From Lentzea sp. NBRC 102530 (GTDB taxonomy: Bacteria; Actinomycetota; Actinomycetes; Mycobacteriales; Pseudonocardiaceae): a DNA stretch of 64,000 nt. A model generated the notes under the pieces. The model made no database searches and was not told where the DNA came from. It saw only the letters and a list, made by a program, of their open reading frames with translations. Made by a program: the position numbers and the translations under genes. Where the stretch lies: NCBI RefSeq assembly GCF_030269365.1, contig NZ_BSTF01000006.1, positions 434,001 to 498,000 of the forward strand. Direction: 5' to 3'. Shown one piece after another: positions 15,480-24,143 of the stretch. The first letter of the stretch is position 1, and each line of letters begins with the position of its first letter.

Positions 15480-16910
15480 ATGGACACCAGCCGGCAGACG
15501 CGTGTGCGTCAGGCGTTCGACGACTTCTTCCAGCCGAAGGCGCCGGCCGGGGACTGGGTGCTGGACCTGTTCCGGCGCACCGCGGACACCGTGCCGGCGT
15601 ACAAGAAGCTGTTGCAGGCCAACGACATCGATCCGCAAGAGATTCGGACGCAGCAAGACCTGCAACGTCTGCCGCTGCTCGACAAGGCCACCTACCACGA
15701 GCGGTACCCGCTGCCTGAACTGTGCCGCGACGGCGAGCTCACGACGTCGGACATGATCGCCGTGTCGTCCGGATCCAGTGGCAGGCCGACGATCTGGCCG
15801 CGGGCTCTGGAAGACGAGTTGCACACGGCCCGCAGGTTCGAGCAGGTGCTGGTCGACGGGTTCAAGGCCGACGTGCGCACAACGCTGGCCGTGGTGTGCT
15901 TCCCGCTCGGCACGTGGGTCGGCGGGTTGTTCACGCAGGCGTGCGTGCGGCACCTGGCGGCCAAGGGGTGTCCGATCACGGTCGTGGCGCCCGGCAACAA
16001 CAAGGCCGAGATCCTGCGCGTGCTGCCGGAGTTGGCGCCTCACTTCGAGCAGGTGGTGTTGCTCGGGTACCCGCCGTTCGTCAAGGACGTCATCGACAGC
16101 GGCGAGAACTGGGCGGCGCACCGGGTCAAGCTGGTGCTGGCCGGCGAGGTGTTCAGCGAGCAGTGGCGGGACCTGGTGGCGCGGCGAGCCGGCATCGCGG
16201 ATCCGGTCACGGACGTCGCTTCCCTCTACGGCACGGCGGATTCCGGGGTGCTGGGGAACGAGACGGCTCGGTCGGTGAGCATCCGGCGGTTCTTCGCGGA
16301 CCACCCGGACGAGGCCCGGGAGGTGTTCGGGGACTCGCGGTTGCCGACGCTCGTGCAGTACGACCCGGGCAGCCGGTTCTTCGAGGTGCACGACGGGACG
16401 CTGGTGTTCAGCGCGGACGGCGGGATTCCGCTGCTGCGGTACCGGATCGCCGACGAGGGCGGGGTGATCGGGCACGAGCAGATGCTGGAGATCTGCTCCC
16501 GCAACGGCTTCACCCCGCAGGACGGGCCGGAGCTGCCGTTCGTGTTCCTGTTCGGGCGGTCGTTGTTCACGGTGTCGTTCTTCGGCGCGAACGTCTATCC
16601 GGAGAACGTGACGGTCGGGTTGGAACAGCCCGGCATCAGCGAGACGGTCACGGGCAAGTTCGTGATCGAGTCCGTCGAGGACGAGGATCGGGACCGGCGG
16701 CTCCGGGTCACCGTGGAGACCGCACCGGGCCGGGAAGCCGACGCTCACGAGATCGCCGAGGCGGTGCGGGCCCAGTTGCTGAGGCTCAACAGCGAGTTCG
16801 CGCACTACGTGCCGGTCGAACGGCAGTTGCCCGAGGTGGTGCTGCGGCCGCACGGCGATCCGGAGTACTTCCCGGTCGGCGTCAAACACCGGTACACCCG
16901 CCGGGCCTGA
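15480..16910 (+). CDS. Phenylacetate-CoA ligase (PaaK)-like adenylating enzyme
   Basis: A 476-residue adenylate-forming enzyme of the PaaK branch. The phosphate loop is SSGSSGRPT, with YGTADSG as the adenine-site motif and LLRYRIAD later; the C-terminal lid domain (about 370-476) is present. It has its own 105-base upstream gap, where an AT-rich stretch with TTATAT suggests a promoter, so it may not be part of the preceding operon. PaaK-like enzymes activate aryl acids (phenylacetate, anthranilate, hydroxybenzoates) as CoA thioesters or adenylates. Together with the other ligase, this gives the region two acid-activating enzymes. Substrate unknown. Confidence 0.82.
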   Translation: MDTSRQTRVRQAFDDFFQPKAPAGDWVLDLFRRTADTVPAYKKLLQANDIDPQEIRTQQDLQRLPLLDKATYHERYPLPELCRDGELTTSDMIAVSSGSSGRPTIWPRALEDELHTARRFEQVLVDGFKADVRTTLAVVCFPLGTWVGGLFTQACVRHLAAKGCPITVVAPGNNKAEILRVLPELAPHFEQVVLLGYPPFVKDVIDSGENWAAHRVKLVLAGEVFSEQWRDLVARRAGIADPVTDVASLYGTADSGVLGNETARSVSIRRFFADHPDEAREVFGDSRLPTLVQYDPGSRFFEVHDGTLVFSADGGIPLLRYRIADEGGVIGHEQMLEICSRNGFTPQDGPELPFVFLFGRSLFTVSFFGANVYPENVTVGLEQPGISETVTGKFVIESVEDEDRDRRLRVTVETAPGREADAHEIAEAVRAQLLRLNSEFAHYVPVERQLPEVVLRPHGDPEYFPVGVKHRYTRRA

Positions 16911-16975
16911 AATGGTCGGCGAAGTGGCACCCCCGGTAACGTTGTGCGTGGTGACCTGAGCCTGGGGAGGTTGCT

Positions 16976-17956
16976 GTGTTGCGCATCCACTTTTCCGACG
17001 GTGATCTGGAGCGGACGCAGGTAGCGGAAGGGGTGGACCCGCTCTGGGAGATGGTGTTCAGCAGGCTTCGGCTGACCGAGCCGGACAGCGGCTTGTTGTT
17101 GCAGCCGTGGCTGCGCGACGTCCGCCGCAACGGCGACCGGCAGGTGATCACGTCGGGCGTCCGGATGCTGTCCGTGCTGGCCCCGAAAGGCCCGTACTTC
17201 CCCGACTTCCTCACCCCGCCCGAGGGCGCGAACGGCCTGGGGAGCGCGCTCGCCGCGATCCGGTCGACCCCGCGGCAGCGGTTGCGGCGGGAGTTCGGGC
17301 GGCTGGCGGAGGTGCGCCCCACACCGTCGTGGACGCGTCCGCTGGCGGCGGGTGACGGCGAGTCGCTGCTCGGCCTCACCGAGGCGCTCGCCCGCTACCA
17401 CCGCGCGGTCGTCGAGCCGTACGCGGACGTGATCGACGAGGCCGTCGAGACCGACCGCGTGCACCGCAACGGCACCGCGTCCACCGCGGAGGACCTGCTG
17501 AAGGGCATGTGGCCGTTGATGAACTGGCGGCCGCCGGTGCTGGAGGTCCAGTACGCGCACGACCGGGACCTGCACCTGAACGGCCGCGGGCTGCGGCTGG
17601 TGCCGTCGTACTTCTGCCGCCGCACGCCGGTCGCGTTCGCCGACCCGGGCCTGCCGCCGACCATCGTGTACCCGCTGCACCACGACTGGACCTGGCAGCG
17701 GCAGCTCAGCAGCGGACGGCGCGACGAGCAGGCGCTCTCGGCGTTGCTCGGCAGCACGAGATCGGCGGTGCTCGCGGCCGTCGGCACCGGCGCCACCACG
17801 ACCGAGCTCGCGGAACGGCTCGGCGCGTCCCCGTCGGCGGTCAGCCGGCACACGTCGGTGCTGCGGGAGGCCGGGCTGCTGACGACCGAACGGCAGGGGT
17901 TGTCGGTGCTGCACCAGCGCACACCGCTGGGGTCGGCGCTGCTCGGCCAGAGCTGA
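16976..17956 (+). CDS. ArsR-like winged-helix transcriptional regulator with large N-terminal domain
   Basis: A 326-residue protein. The last 75 residues form a winged helix (TTELAERLGASPSAVSRHTSVLREAGLL) of the ArsR type. The first 240 residues form a domain of unknown fold common in actinomycete regulators of this class; it has conserved Trp/Pro-rich segments but no metal-site cysteine pair. The start is GTG 16976 with GGGGAGG upstream. It lies 65 bases after the PaaK-like gene in the same direction and might control that gene or the cluster's palindromic operator; this is inferred from proximity only. Confidence 0.8.
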   Translation: MLRIHFSDGDLERTQVAEGVDPLWEMVFSRLRLTEPDSGLLLQPWLRDVRRNGDRQVITSGVRMLSVLAPKGPYFPDFLTPPEGANGLGSALAAIRSTPRQRLRREFGRLAEVRPTPSWTRPLAAGDGESLLGLTEALARYHRAVVEPYADVIDEAVETDRVHRNGTASTAEDLLKGMWPLMNWRPPVLEVQYAHDRDLHLNGRGLRLVPSYFCRRTPVAFADPGLPPTIVYPLHHDWTWQRQLSSGRRDEQALSALLGSTRSAVLAAVGTGATTTELAERLGASPSAVSRHTSVLREAGLLTTERQGLSVLHQRTPLGSALLGQS

Positions 17957-18062
17957 GGGCGCCGGGACGTGTCTGGAAGTCGGCTGCGGCACCGGTGTCC
18001 ACACCGCGCGAGCAGGCGGCACGTTGATGCGCGTCGGAGTGCACCCGTGTTTTGTGGACGGT

Positions 18063-19538
18063 TCAGCGAGGGTGGGACGCCGACTCCCGTCGTGCTCGCC
18101 GTCGCGACCACCAAGCCACCGCGCACGCCCCCACCGCACCCGCGGTGAGCAGCACGTGGAGCGCACCGCCGAACCGCGTCGCGAACGTCAGGTCCGTGCG
18201 CAGCGGCACGGTGCCCGTCATCAGGTCCTCGGTGAACATGCCGGTCGACCGCACCACGCTGCCGTCCGGACGCACCACGGCGCTCACGCCGCTGATCGCC
18301 GCGACCACGACCGCGCGGCCGTGTTCGATGGCGCGCAGGCGGGCCATGCCGAGCTGCTGGTAGGTCATCTCGCCGCGGCCGTACCAGGCGTTGTTCGTCG
18401 GCACCACCAGCACCTGGGCACCTTCGGCGGTGCTTTCGCGCAGCACGTAGTCGTAGGCGACCTCGTAGCAGATGCCGACGCCCACGCGGGTTCCGGCGAC
18501 GTCCAGCACGCCCGGTGAGCTGCCCGCGTCGAGGTCGGGCTGGTCGGCGAACGGGGTGAAGATCCGGGCCAGCGGGCGCAGCGGGATGTGCTCGGCGAAC
18601 GGCACGAGCTCCTGCTTCGCGTACGACTGGCCGGGGCCGCTCACCGGGTCCCAGGTGATGACGGAGTTCTGACCGTTGCGCAGCGCGCTGACGAGGGTGG
18701 GGACGCCCAGGTCGGCGATGGCGGCGTCGATCACCGGGTCGCGGTCGCGGGTGCGGGTCGCGCTTTCCGGCCACACCACCAGGTCCGGGCGCGGTGCGGC
18801 GCCGCCGCGGATCTGGGCGGAGAGTTCGGCGGTCCCGCGCAGGTGGTTGGCGCGCAGGGTGGCGTTCTCGGAGAGCAGGCCGAGGCCCAGGTCCGGGGCG
18901 TTGCCCTGCACGACGGTGATGGTGCGCTGGCCCGTCTGGGCCTCCACGGAGATCAACGGCGTCACGGCCAGGGCGGCGACGACCGGAACGAGGGCCCACG
19001 CGCGGGTCCAGCGCGGCAGCCAGGCGGCGAGGCCGAAGCCGGTGAACACCACGGCGAACGTCACCAGCGGCGCGCCCCCGAGCACGGCCAGGCGCGCGAA
19101 CGGGCTGTCCACCTGACCGAACGCGACGCGGCCCCACGGGAAGCCGTTGAACGGGATCAGCCCGCGCAGGGTCTCCTGCAACACGAACAACAACGTCGCC
19201 CACACGGGTGCGGCGGGCAGCGTGGAGACCAACGGGAAGAGCGCGCACACCCCGCTGATGAACAACGCCATCAAAGCGCTGAGCACCAGCCACGGCCACG
19301 GCCCGAAGTCGTCGCCCAGGAAGTGCTGGATCCACCACAGGTGCGGTAGGAAGAACGCCAGCCCGAACGCGAACCCGAGTCCGGCCGACCGGCGCGCGCG
19401 AACGCCGCGCAGCACCAGCCACAGCACCACGAACGCCGGCACGGCGAGCCACCACACCACCCGCGGCGGGAAGCTCAGGGCAAGTGCGCCACCGGCGAGC
19501 AGAGCGGCGCCGTAGCGCCCGAGATCATGCTTGCTCAA
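18063..19538 (-). CDS. lnt: Apolipoprotein N-acyltransferase
   Basis: A membrane enzyme of about 491 residues that N-acylates the lipoprotein diacylglyceryl-cysteine. It has several N-terminal membrane helices (about 8-195), then a nitrilase-fold external domain with the Glu-Lys-Cys triad visible as WPES, the Lys of KQELVPFAEHIP, and GICYE. A final membrane helix precedes a basic tail. TTG 19538 is chosen because it overlaps the end of the mannosyltransferase gene; an upstream in-frame start at 19580 cannot be excluded, and no strong Shine-Dalgarno is seen. The pairing with a MptB-like enzyme mirrors the mycobacterial link between Lnt and polyprenol-phosphomannose metabolism. Confidence 0.9.
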   Translation of the reverse strand: MSKHDLGRYGAALLAGGALALSFPPRVVWWLAVPAFVVLWLVLRGVRARRSAGLGFAFGLAFFLPHLWWIQHFLGDDFGPWPWLVLSALMALFISGVCALFPLVSTLPAAPVWATLLFVLQETLRGLIPFNGFPWGRVAFGQVDSPFARLAVLGGAPLVTFAVVFTGFGLAAWLPRWTRAWALVPVVAALAVTPLISVEAQTGQRTITVVQGNAPDLGLGLLSENATLRANHLRGTAELSAQIRGGAAPRPDLVVWPESATRTRDRDPVIDAAIADLGVPTLVSALRNGQNSVITWDPVSGPGQSYAKQELVPFAEHIPLRPLARIFTPFADQPDLDAGSSPGVLDVAGTRVGVGICYEVAYDYVLRESTAEGAQVLVVPTNNAWYGRGEMTYQQLGMARLRAIEHGRAVVVAAISGVSAVVRPDGSVVRSTGMFTEDLMTGTVPLRTDLTFATRFGGALHVLLTAGAVGACAVAWWSRRRARRESASHPR

Positions 19539-20967
19539 CGGAGACCCGAGACACCCGGCGCAGCACCAGGTACGCGCCACCGACCAGGGCGATCCCGACG
19601 ACGTAGGCGGCCACCAGCTCCGGCACGCGCCCGCTGAAGTTGCCCGCGAGCGGCGGCACCAGCAGCGCGAACACCCCGGCGAGCACGGCCACGCGCGTCC
19701 GCCACGCGCCGGAGGGCAGGCAGGCTGCGAGCGGCACCAGCGCCCACAGCAGGTACCAGGGCTGGACGACCGGCCCCAGCGCCACGATCACGCTCATCAT
19801 CAACCCCAGCGACGTCACCTCGGAGATCCGTCCGCGCAGCTGGCGGCCGACCAGCACCACCACCGCGCCGAGGATCAGCACGAGCCCCGCGATCCGTGCC
19901 GAGGAAATCATGACCTGACCGGTCTGCGGGCCGAACACCGCACCCGCCAGATAACCGGGCCAGTTCGTCGGCGCCATCCAGCTGTTCACCTTCGAGGGCG
20001 TGCCGAGCGCCTGCACCCAGCCGAAACCGGTCTGCCCGGCCAGGGACGTCACGACCGACACGACCACGAACGCCGCCAGCATCGCGAGCCCGGAGGCCAC
20101 GAGCCGCACCCATCCCCCGCCGAGCCGGCGGGCCAGCGCCGTGCCGACGACCGCGAGCGCCACCAACGCCGGCAACTTGACCTGCGCGCCCAGTCCGATG
20201 AGGACGACCCCGGCCGCGTACTGCCACCAGCGAATTTCGGGCAACGCGTGCAACGCCACGACAGTGCCCGACAGCATGAGGCCGAGCATCAACGCGTCGT
20301 TGTGGACACCACCGATGAGGTGCCACAGCACCAACGGGTTCATCACGCCCAGCCACAGCGCCGTGTTCTCCCGCACCCCGGCCATCTCGGCCAGCCGCGG
20401 CACCGCCCAGACCACGAGCAGCAGTCCGGCCACCGCCGCGAGCCGGTACAACCCGATGCCCGCCACGGGGTGGCCGCCGGTCACCCCGGTGATCGCCCGT
20501 TCGATCGTGCTGAACAGCGGCCCGTACGGCGACGGCGTCTCCCGCCAGTACACGCCGACGCGTGCGACCGCCTCCGCACTCGCGCCCACGGCGGGGCTGA
20601 CCACGTTCGGGTCGAAGCCGTTGCGCGCCACCTCGCCCTGCGCCAGGTAGCTGAAGACGTCCTGACTGAACAGCGGTGGCGCGACCAGCAACGGGCCGCA
20701 CCACCACGCCAGCGTGCGCCGCAGCCAGGACGCGTCCGGCCGGGAGCGGCCGAGCAGCGCCCACGTCAGCACGACCAGCCCGGCACCCGCGATCGCCACG
20801 CCCAGTGCCACCGCGCCCGCTCTCGCGCTGACCGCCCAGGCACCGGCGGTGAGCAGCAGCGCACCGCCGAACCCCGCCCAGCGCAACAGCTCCGGGGTGT
20901 CGGTGGTGGTGGGACGGAGGGTGACGGTCTGCACGGGGTAGACAGTGCTTTCCGGACGGATCGTCAC
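19525..20967 (-). CDS. MptB-like polyprenol-phosphomannose alpha-1,6-mannosyltransferase
   Basis: A 480-residue GT-C glycosyltransferase with about 12 membrane helices. The acidic first-loop motif is in FSQDVFSYLAQGEVARNGFDP, and ETPSPYGPLFS follows. These are typical of the MptB/GT87-like enzymes that build the mannan core of lipomannan-type glycolipids from polyprenol-phosphomannose at the outer face of the membrane. Its 3' end overlaps the start of lnt by 14 bases, suggesting one transcript. The call between MptB and MptA relatives is by memory of motifs. Confidence 0.8.
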   Translation of the reverse strand: MTIRPESTVYPVQTVTLRPTTTDTPELLRWAGFGGALLLTAGAWAVSARAGAVALGVAIAGAGLVVLTWALLGRSRPDASWLRRTLAWWCGPLLVAPPLFSQDVFSYLAQGEVARNGFDPNVVSPAVGASAEAVARVGVYWRETPSPYGPLFSTIERAITGVTGGHPVAGIGLYRLAAVAGLLLVVWAVPRLAEMAGVRENTALWLGVMNPLVLWHLIGGVHNDALMLGLMLSGTVVALHALPEIRWWQYAAGVVLIGLGAQVKLPALVALAVVGTALARRLGGGWVRLVASGLAMLAAFVVVSVVTSLAGQTGFGWVQALGTPSKVNSWMAPTNWPGYLAGAVFGPQTGQVMISSARIAGLVLILGAVVVLVGRQLRGRISEVTSLGLMMSVIVALGPVVQPWYLLWALVPLAACLPSGAWRTRVAVLAGVFALLVPPLAGNFSGRVPELVAAYVVGIALVGGAYLVLRRVSRVSVEQA

Positions 20968-21033
20968 GCGTCCGGCTGTGGTCGCGTCCCGGGTACTACT
21001 TCAGGATGATCTTTTTTCAACCCGCGTCCTCGC

Positions 21034-22596
21034 TCAACTTCCGGCGAAGTCGTGCGTCATCCACACGGTGCCTTTCGCGTCGCGGACGACGACGATGCCG
21101 ATGCGCGTGGACGACCTGCTGAGGATGTTCTTGCGGTGGCCGTCGTTCGGCGGCTTCTCGTCGATCATGCCCTGGGTGAGGCCGAGCGCCATCTTGGAGA
21201 TCGACTCGACGTCGTCCTTGACCGGACCGCCCATGCCGACGTTCTCCGCGACGGAACTCCACTTCACGCCGGCCGCGCTGCTGCGTTCACCCAGGCCGCT
21301 CTCGCCGGGGCACTGGTGTGACAGGCCGCAGTCGTTGCTCATCATCGCCCTGGTGTGCCGATCGGCGGCCACGACCAGTGCCGGATCGACCGACAACGGG
21401 GGCAGGCCGGCCGCGGCACGGGTGTCGTTGATCAAAGCCAGGACGCGTTCCTCGGCTGTCGCGACCTTGACCTGCTGCGGGGCCTGCGTGGTCGTGGTCG
21501 TCGTCGTAGTGGTCGTTGCAGTCGTGGTGCCGGCCGACGACGACGTGGGTGCCGCGCTCGACAGTTCCGTGGAGGACACGAGAGTCGTCGGCGGCGGGGT
21601 GTTCGGCACGGCGATAGCCGCCGGTGGGTCGGACGGGAACAGCACGATCGTGCCGACCACACCGACGAGCGCGCACACTGCGGCCGCGCCCGCCACCGCG
21701 AGCACCGGCTTTCCGGCGAGCTTCGCGAACACGCCCACCGGTTCGGCGAGGTGCGCCGGCGCCTCGACGGCGTGCGCCACGAGTTCGGGCGTCACGTCGC
21801 CGAGGTTCTCCAGCAGGCGCGGCAGGTAGGCGGCAGGGACGACGAGCAGCGCCGCACCGGTGAGGATCCGCTCGACCGGCATCGCGTCGTCGACGCCGCG
21901 GCCGCACCGCCCGCAGTCGTCCACGTGCCGCAGGAGTCGCTTGCGCCACAACGGGGTGGGTTCGCCGTTCCAGCCCTGCGCAGCCCGGTCGAGGCCGGCG
22001 CAGCGCGGTTCCACCGACAGGGCGCGCACCAGGTGCCGGATCGTTTCGAGGCGGCCCTTGAGCCTGCTGACCCGCACGGTGACGGCGTGCGCGCCCAGGT
22101 CGAGCGCGTCGGTGACCTCGGCCCTGGTGAGCTGACCGACGCGTTCGAGCGTCCACAGCGCCAGCAGTTCGCGGTCGGCCGGGTCGAGCCACCGCGCGGC
22201 CTCGTCGACCTCGCGGCGTTGCTGGGCGAAGTGCAGGCGGGACAACGCGGTCTCCACGAACTCGGCGCCGGGGTCGGCCCGGTCGTACTCCTCCAGCGGC
22301 GCGGGGGCGAGGTCGCGGCGGCGGTGGTGCTCGCGGACCTGGTTGATCGTGACGGCCACCAGCCAGGACCGGAACCGGTCCGGTTCCCGCAGCGCGTCGA
22401 TGCCGCGGATCACGCGGACCATCGTCTCCTGCACCACGTCGTCGACCTCGGCGTCGGCGTGCAACGCCCGGCCGGCGACGTTGTAGACCAGCGGCAGGCA
22501 CCCCGCGACCACGGCGTCGAGCGCCGTCCGATCACCGGTCCGCGCGGCCTCCACCTGCTCCGCGTCCACCTGCCCCAGCCACTCCCGACCCGTCAC
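21034..22596 (-). CDS. ECF sigma factor fused to zinc motif, membrane helix and CAP domain
   Basis: One 520-residue chain with several parts in order. Sigma region 2 (about 23-92; DDVVQETMVRV, FRSWLVAVTINQVREH) comes first. Sigma region 4 (about 132-190) follows. Next is a His-x3-Cys-x2-Cys motif (His224, Cys228, Cys231) like that of zinc anti-sigma factors. Then come a membrane helix (about 297-319) and a Ser/Thr-rich linker with a run of threonines (about 335-370). The last part is a CAP/SCP domain (about 380-520) with VAENVG and HRKNIL. Sigma, anti-sigma-like and external sensing parts appear joined. GTG 22596 is preferred, with GAAGG upstream; an upstream in-frame start at 22653 is possible. 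Confidence 0.85.
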   Translation of the reverse strand: MTGREWLGQVDAEQVEAARTGDRTALDAVVAGCLPLVYNVAGRALHADAEVDDVVQETMVRVIRGIDALREPDRFRSWLVAVTINQVREHHRRRDLAPAPLEEYDRADPGAEFVETALSRLHFAQQRREVDEAARWLDPADRELLALWTLERVGQLTRAEVTDALDLGAHAVTVRVSRLKGRLETIRHLVRALSVEPRCAGLDRAAQGWNGEPTPLWRKRLLRHVDDCGRCGRGVDDAMPVERILTGAALLVVPAAYLPRLLENLGDVTPELVAHAVEAPAHLAEPVGVFAKLAGKPVLAVAGAAAVCALVGVVGTIVLFPSDPPAAIAVPNTPPPTTLVSSTELSSAAPTSSSAGTTTATTTTTTTTTTQAPQQVKVATAEERVLALINDTRAAAGLPPLSVDPALVVAADRHTRAMMSNDCGLSHQCPGESGLGERSSAAGVKWSSVAENVGMGGPVKDDVESISKMALGLTQGMIDEKPPNDGHRKNILSRSSTRIGIVVVRDAKGTVWMTHDFAGS

Positions 22597-22690
22597 TTCC
22601 GCACCCTTCGCCGACCGAGTTCCTCTACGCCATGGGAGACCGGCGAGTCTCACCTCAGGTCACAGAAACAGGGGCGATAGGTGATCCAGG

Positions 22691-23461
22691 TCACACAGCG
22701 ACGACCGCCACTCCGGTCCGCCCGCCGTCGACGTCCAGCACGATGCCGTGCACGAACTCCGCGTCGTCGGAGGCCAGGTAGACCGCCGCTCGCGCGATCG
22801 CGTCCGGCCGTCCCGCCTCCCCCGCGGGCGTGCCGCGCATCATCACGTTCGAGACGCCGCGGATCTCGTCGTCCCACTCGTCCGAGGCGATGACGCCCGG
22901 CGAGATGGCGTTGACCCGGACGCCCCGCGAGCCGAACTCCGACGCCCACGCGCGGGTCAGCGTCTCCATCGCACCCTTGGTCGAGCTGTACACGGAGCCG
23001 CGGTGCACGCCGAGGCGGGTGATCCACGAGCCGAGGTTGACGATCGTGCCGCCACCCGCGTCGATCATGCCGGGGACCAGGGCCTGCGTCAGGAAGAAAG
23101 GCGCCTTCACGTTGACGTCGTAGATGCGGTCGTACGTGTCCTCGTCGGTGTCGAGAGTGCCCGGCGACGGGTAGATGCCGGCGTTGTTCACGAGGACGTC
23201 GACACGGCCGCCGAGCAGCGACCGCGCCTCTTCGGCGAGCGCCCTGCTCGCGGCGAGGGAGCCGTCGAGGTCGGCGCGGGCGAAGTCGGCCTTGCCGCCG
23301 TCGGCGCGGATCTGCGCGACGACCTCCGCGCCGCGCGCCTCGTTGCGGCCGGAGACGACGACGTGCGCGCCTTCCTGGGCGAAGGCGATCGCGATCGCGC
23401 GGCCGATGTTGCTGGTGGAACCGGTGATGAGGGCGGTCCTGCCCTGCAGTCGTTGTGCCAT
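22691..23461 (-). CDS. SDR-family oxidoreductase
   Basis: A classical short-chain dehydrogenase of 256 residues. It has the nucleotide site TGSTSNIG, NNAG, the catalytic Ser (NLGSWIT) and the Tyr-x3-Lys (YSSTK), and ends in the usual LDVDGG. ATG 23461 gives a normal N-terminus (MAQRLQGR). Its promoter carries a TTTTGGAC-type dyad and a TetR gene lies just upstream, so it is probably the target of that repressor. Substrate unknown. Confidence 0.9.
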   Translation of the reverse strand: MAQRLQGRTALITGSTSNIGRAIAIAFAQEGAHVVVSGRNEARGAEVVAQIRADGGKADFARADLDGSLAASRALAEEARSLLGGRVDVLVNNAGIYPSPGTLDTDEDTYDRIYDVNVKAPFFLTQALVPGMIDAGGGTIVNLGSWITRLGVHRGSVYSSTKGAMETLTRAWASEFGSRGVRVNAISPGVIASDEWDDEIRGVSNVMMRGTPAGEAGRPDAIARAAVYLASDDAEFVHGIVLDVDGGRTGVAVVAV

Positions 23462-23483
23462 GCGTTCGAAGCTAGGAGCACAA

Positions 23484-23505
23484 TTTTGGACCCGCAAGTC
23501 CAGAA
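23484..23505. promoter_or_regulatory. Operator-like dyad before the SDR gene
   Basis: TTTTGGAC and GTCCAGAA are arms with one mismatch in eight, separated by six bases. The site lies in the 46-bp gap between the TetR gene's stop and the SDR start. It is the size of a TetR-family site. The assignment to the adjacent TetR protein is inferred. Confidence 0.55.
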
Positions 23506-23507
23506 CT

Positions 23508-24089
23508 TCAGCTGCGGAGGTGGTCGACGAGCACGTCGAGAACGGCCTCGAGGTGGGCGGCGCTGCCGGTCGAGCGGAGCACCTGCACGCCGCCCTGGAT
23601 GCCCGCGATCAGCGCCGCCGACATGCGGTCGGCGTCCACCCCGGCCCGCACCAGGCCGGCCTCCTGCATGTCCAGCACTCCTCGGCGCAGCTCGGCCTGC
23701 CACCGGGCGAGCAACGTGCTGATCACCTCGTGGGCGCCCGGCGTGCCGCCCAGTTCGTTCATCAGGACCCCCAGCGGGCAGCTGCGGCCCTGGGCCCGGT
23801 AGCGCGCCACCACGGCGTCCCGCCAGCGTTCCCACGCGGTCCACGAGGTCAGCGCGCCGAGGTGCGGGCGCTGGTCGGCGAGCACCCGGTCGGCCTCGAA
23901 CCGCGCGACGGCGAGGAAGAGCTCCTCCTTGCCGTCCGGGAAGTAGTGGAAGATCTGCCCCTTGCTGGTGCCCGTGATCGCCCTGATGTCGTCCAGGGTC
24001 ACGCCGCCTGCGTCGTCGCTGCGCAGGTGCGCGGCCGCGCCCTCGATGATGCGTTGCCGGGTCGCCTGGCCCTTCGCGGTGAGCTTCAC
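23508..24089 (-). CDS. TetR-family transcriptional repressor
   Basis: A 193-residue repressor. The helix-turn-helix is at about 27-47 (TLDDIRAITGTSKGQIFHYFPDGKEE), followed by an all-helical ligand domain with CPLGVLMNE near the middle. It belongs to the TetR_C_33/YcdC-like type that often guards an SDR or quinone-reactive enzyme. GTG 24089 has GAGG close upstream. Operator-like dyads flank it on both sides, one before the SDR and one before the VOC gene. Confidence 0.88.
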   Translation of the reverse strand: MKLTAKGQATRQRIIEGAAAHLRSDDAGGVTLDDIRAITGTSKGQIFHYFPDGKEELFLAVARFEADRVLADQRPHLGALTSWTAWERWRDAVVARYRAQGRSCPLGVLMNELGGTPGAHEVISTLLARWQAELRRGVLDMQEAGLVRAGVDADRMSAALIAGIQGGVQVLRSTGSAAHLEAVLDVLVDHLRS

Positions 24090-24110
24090 GAACCTCAAGG
24101 TAAGGCTTTC

Positions 24111-24126
24111 TAGACCAGCCGGTCCA
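24111..24126. promoter_or_regulatory. Operator-like dyad between TetR and VOC genes
   Basis: TAGACC and GGTCCA form an inverted repeat with one mismatch around four bases. It lies in the 54-bp divergent gap and overlaps an AT-richer stretch suited to a promoter. It is consistent with autoregulation of the TetR gene and control of the VOC gene. Confidence 0.5.
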
Positions 24127-24143
24127 CTCCTACAATCGATCTC

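Noticed and set aside
15480..16910. Functional paa (phenylacetate) catabolic locus
   Set aside because: Only a PaaK-like ligase is present; no paaABCDE epoxidase or other paa genes are in the window.
21465..21560. GTGGTCGTCGT-type simple repeat
   Set aside because: It encodes the threonine-rich linker of the sigma-CAP fusion protein.
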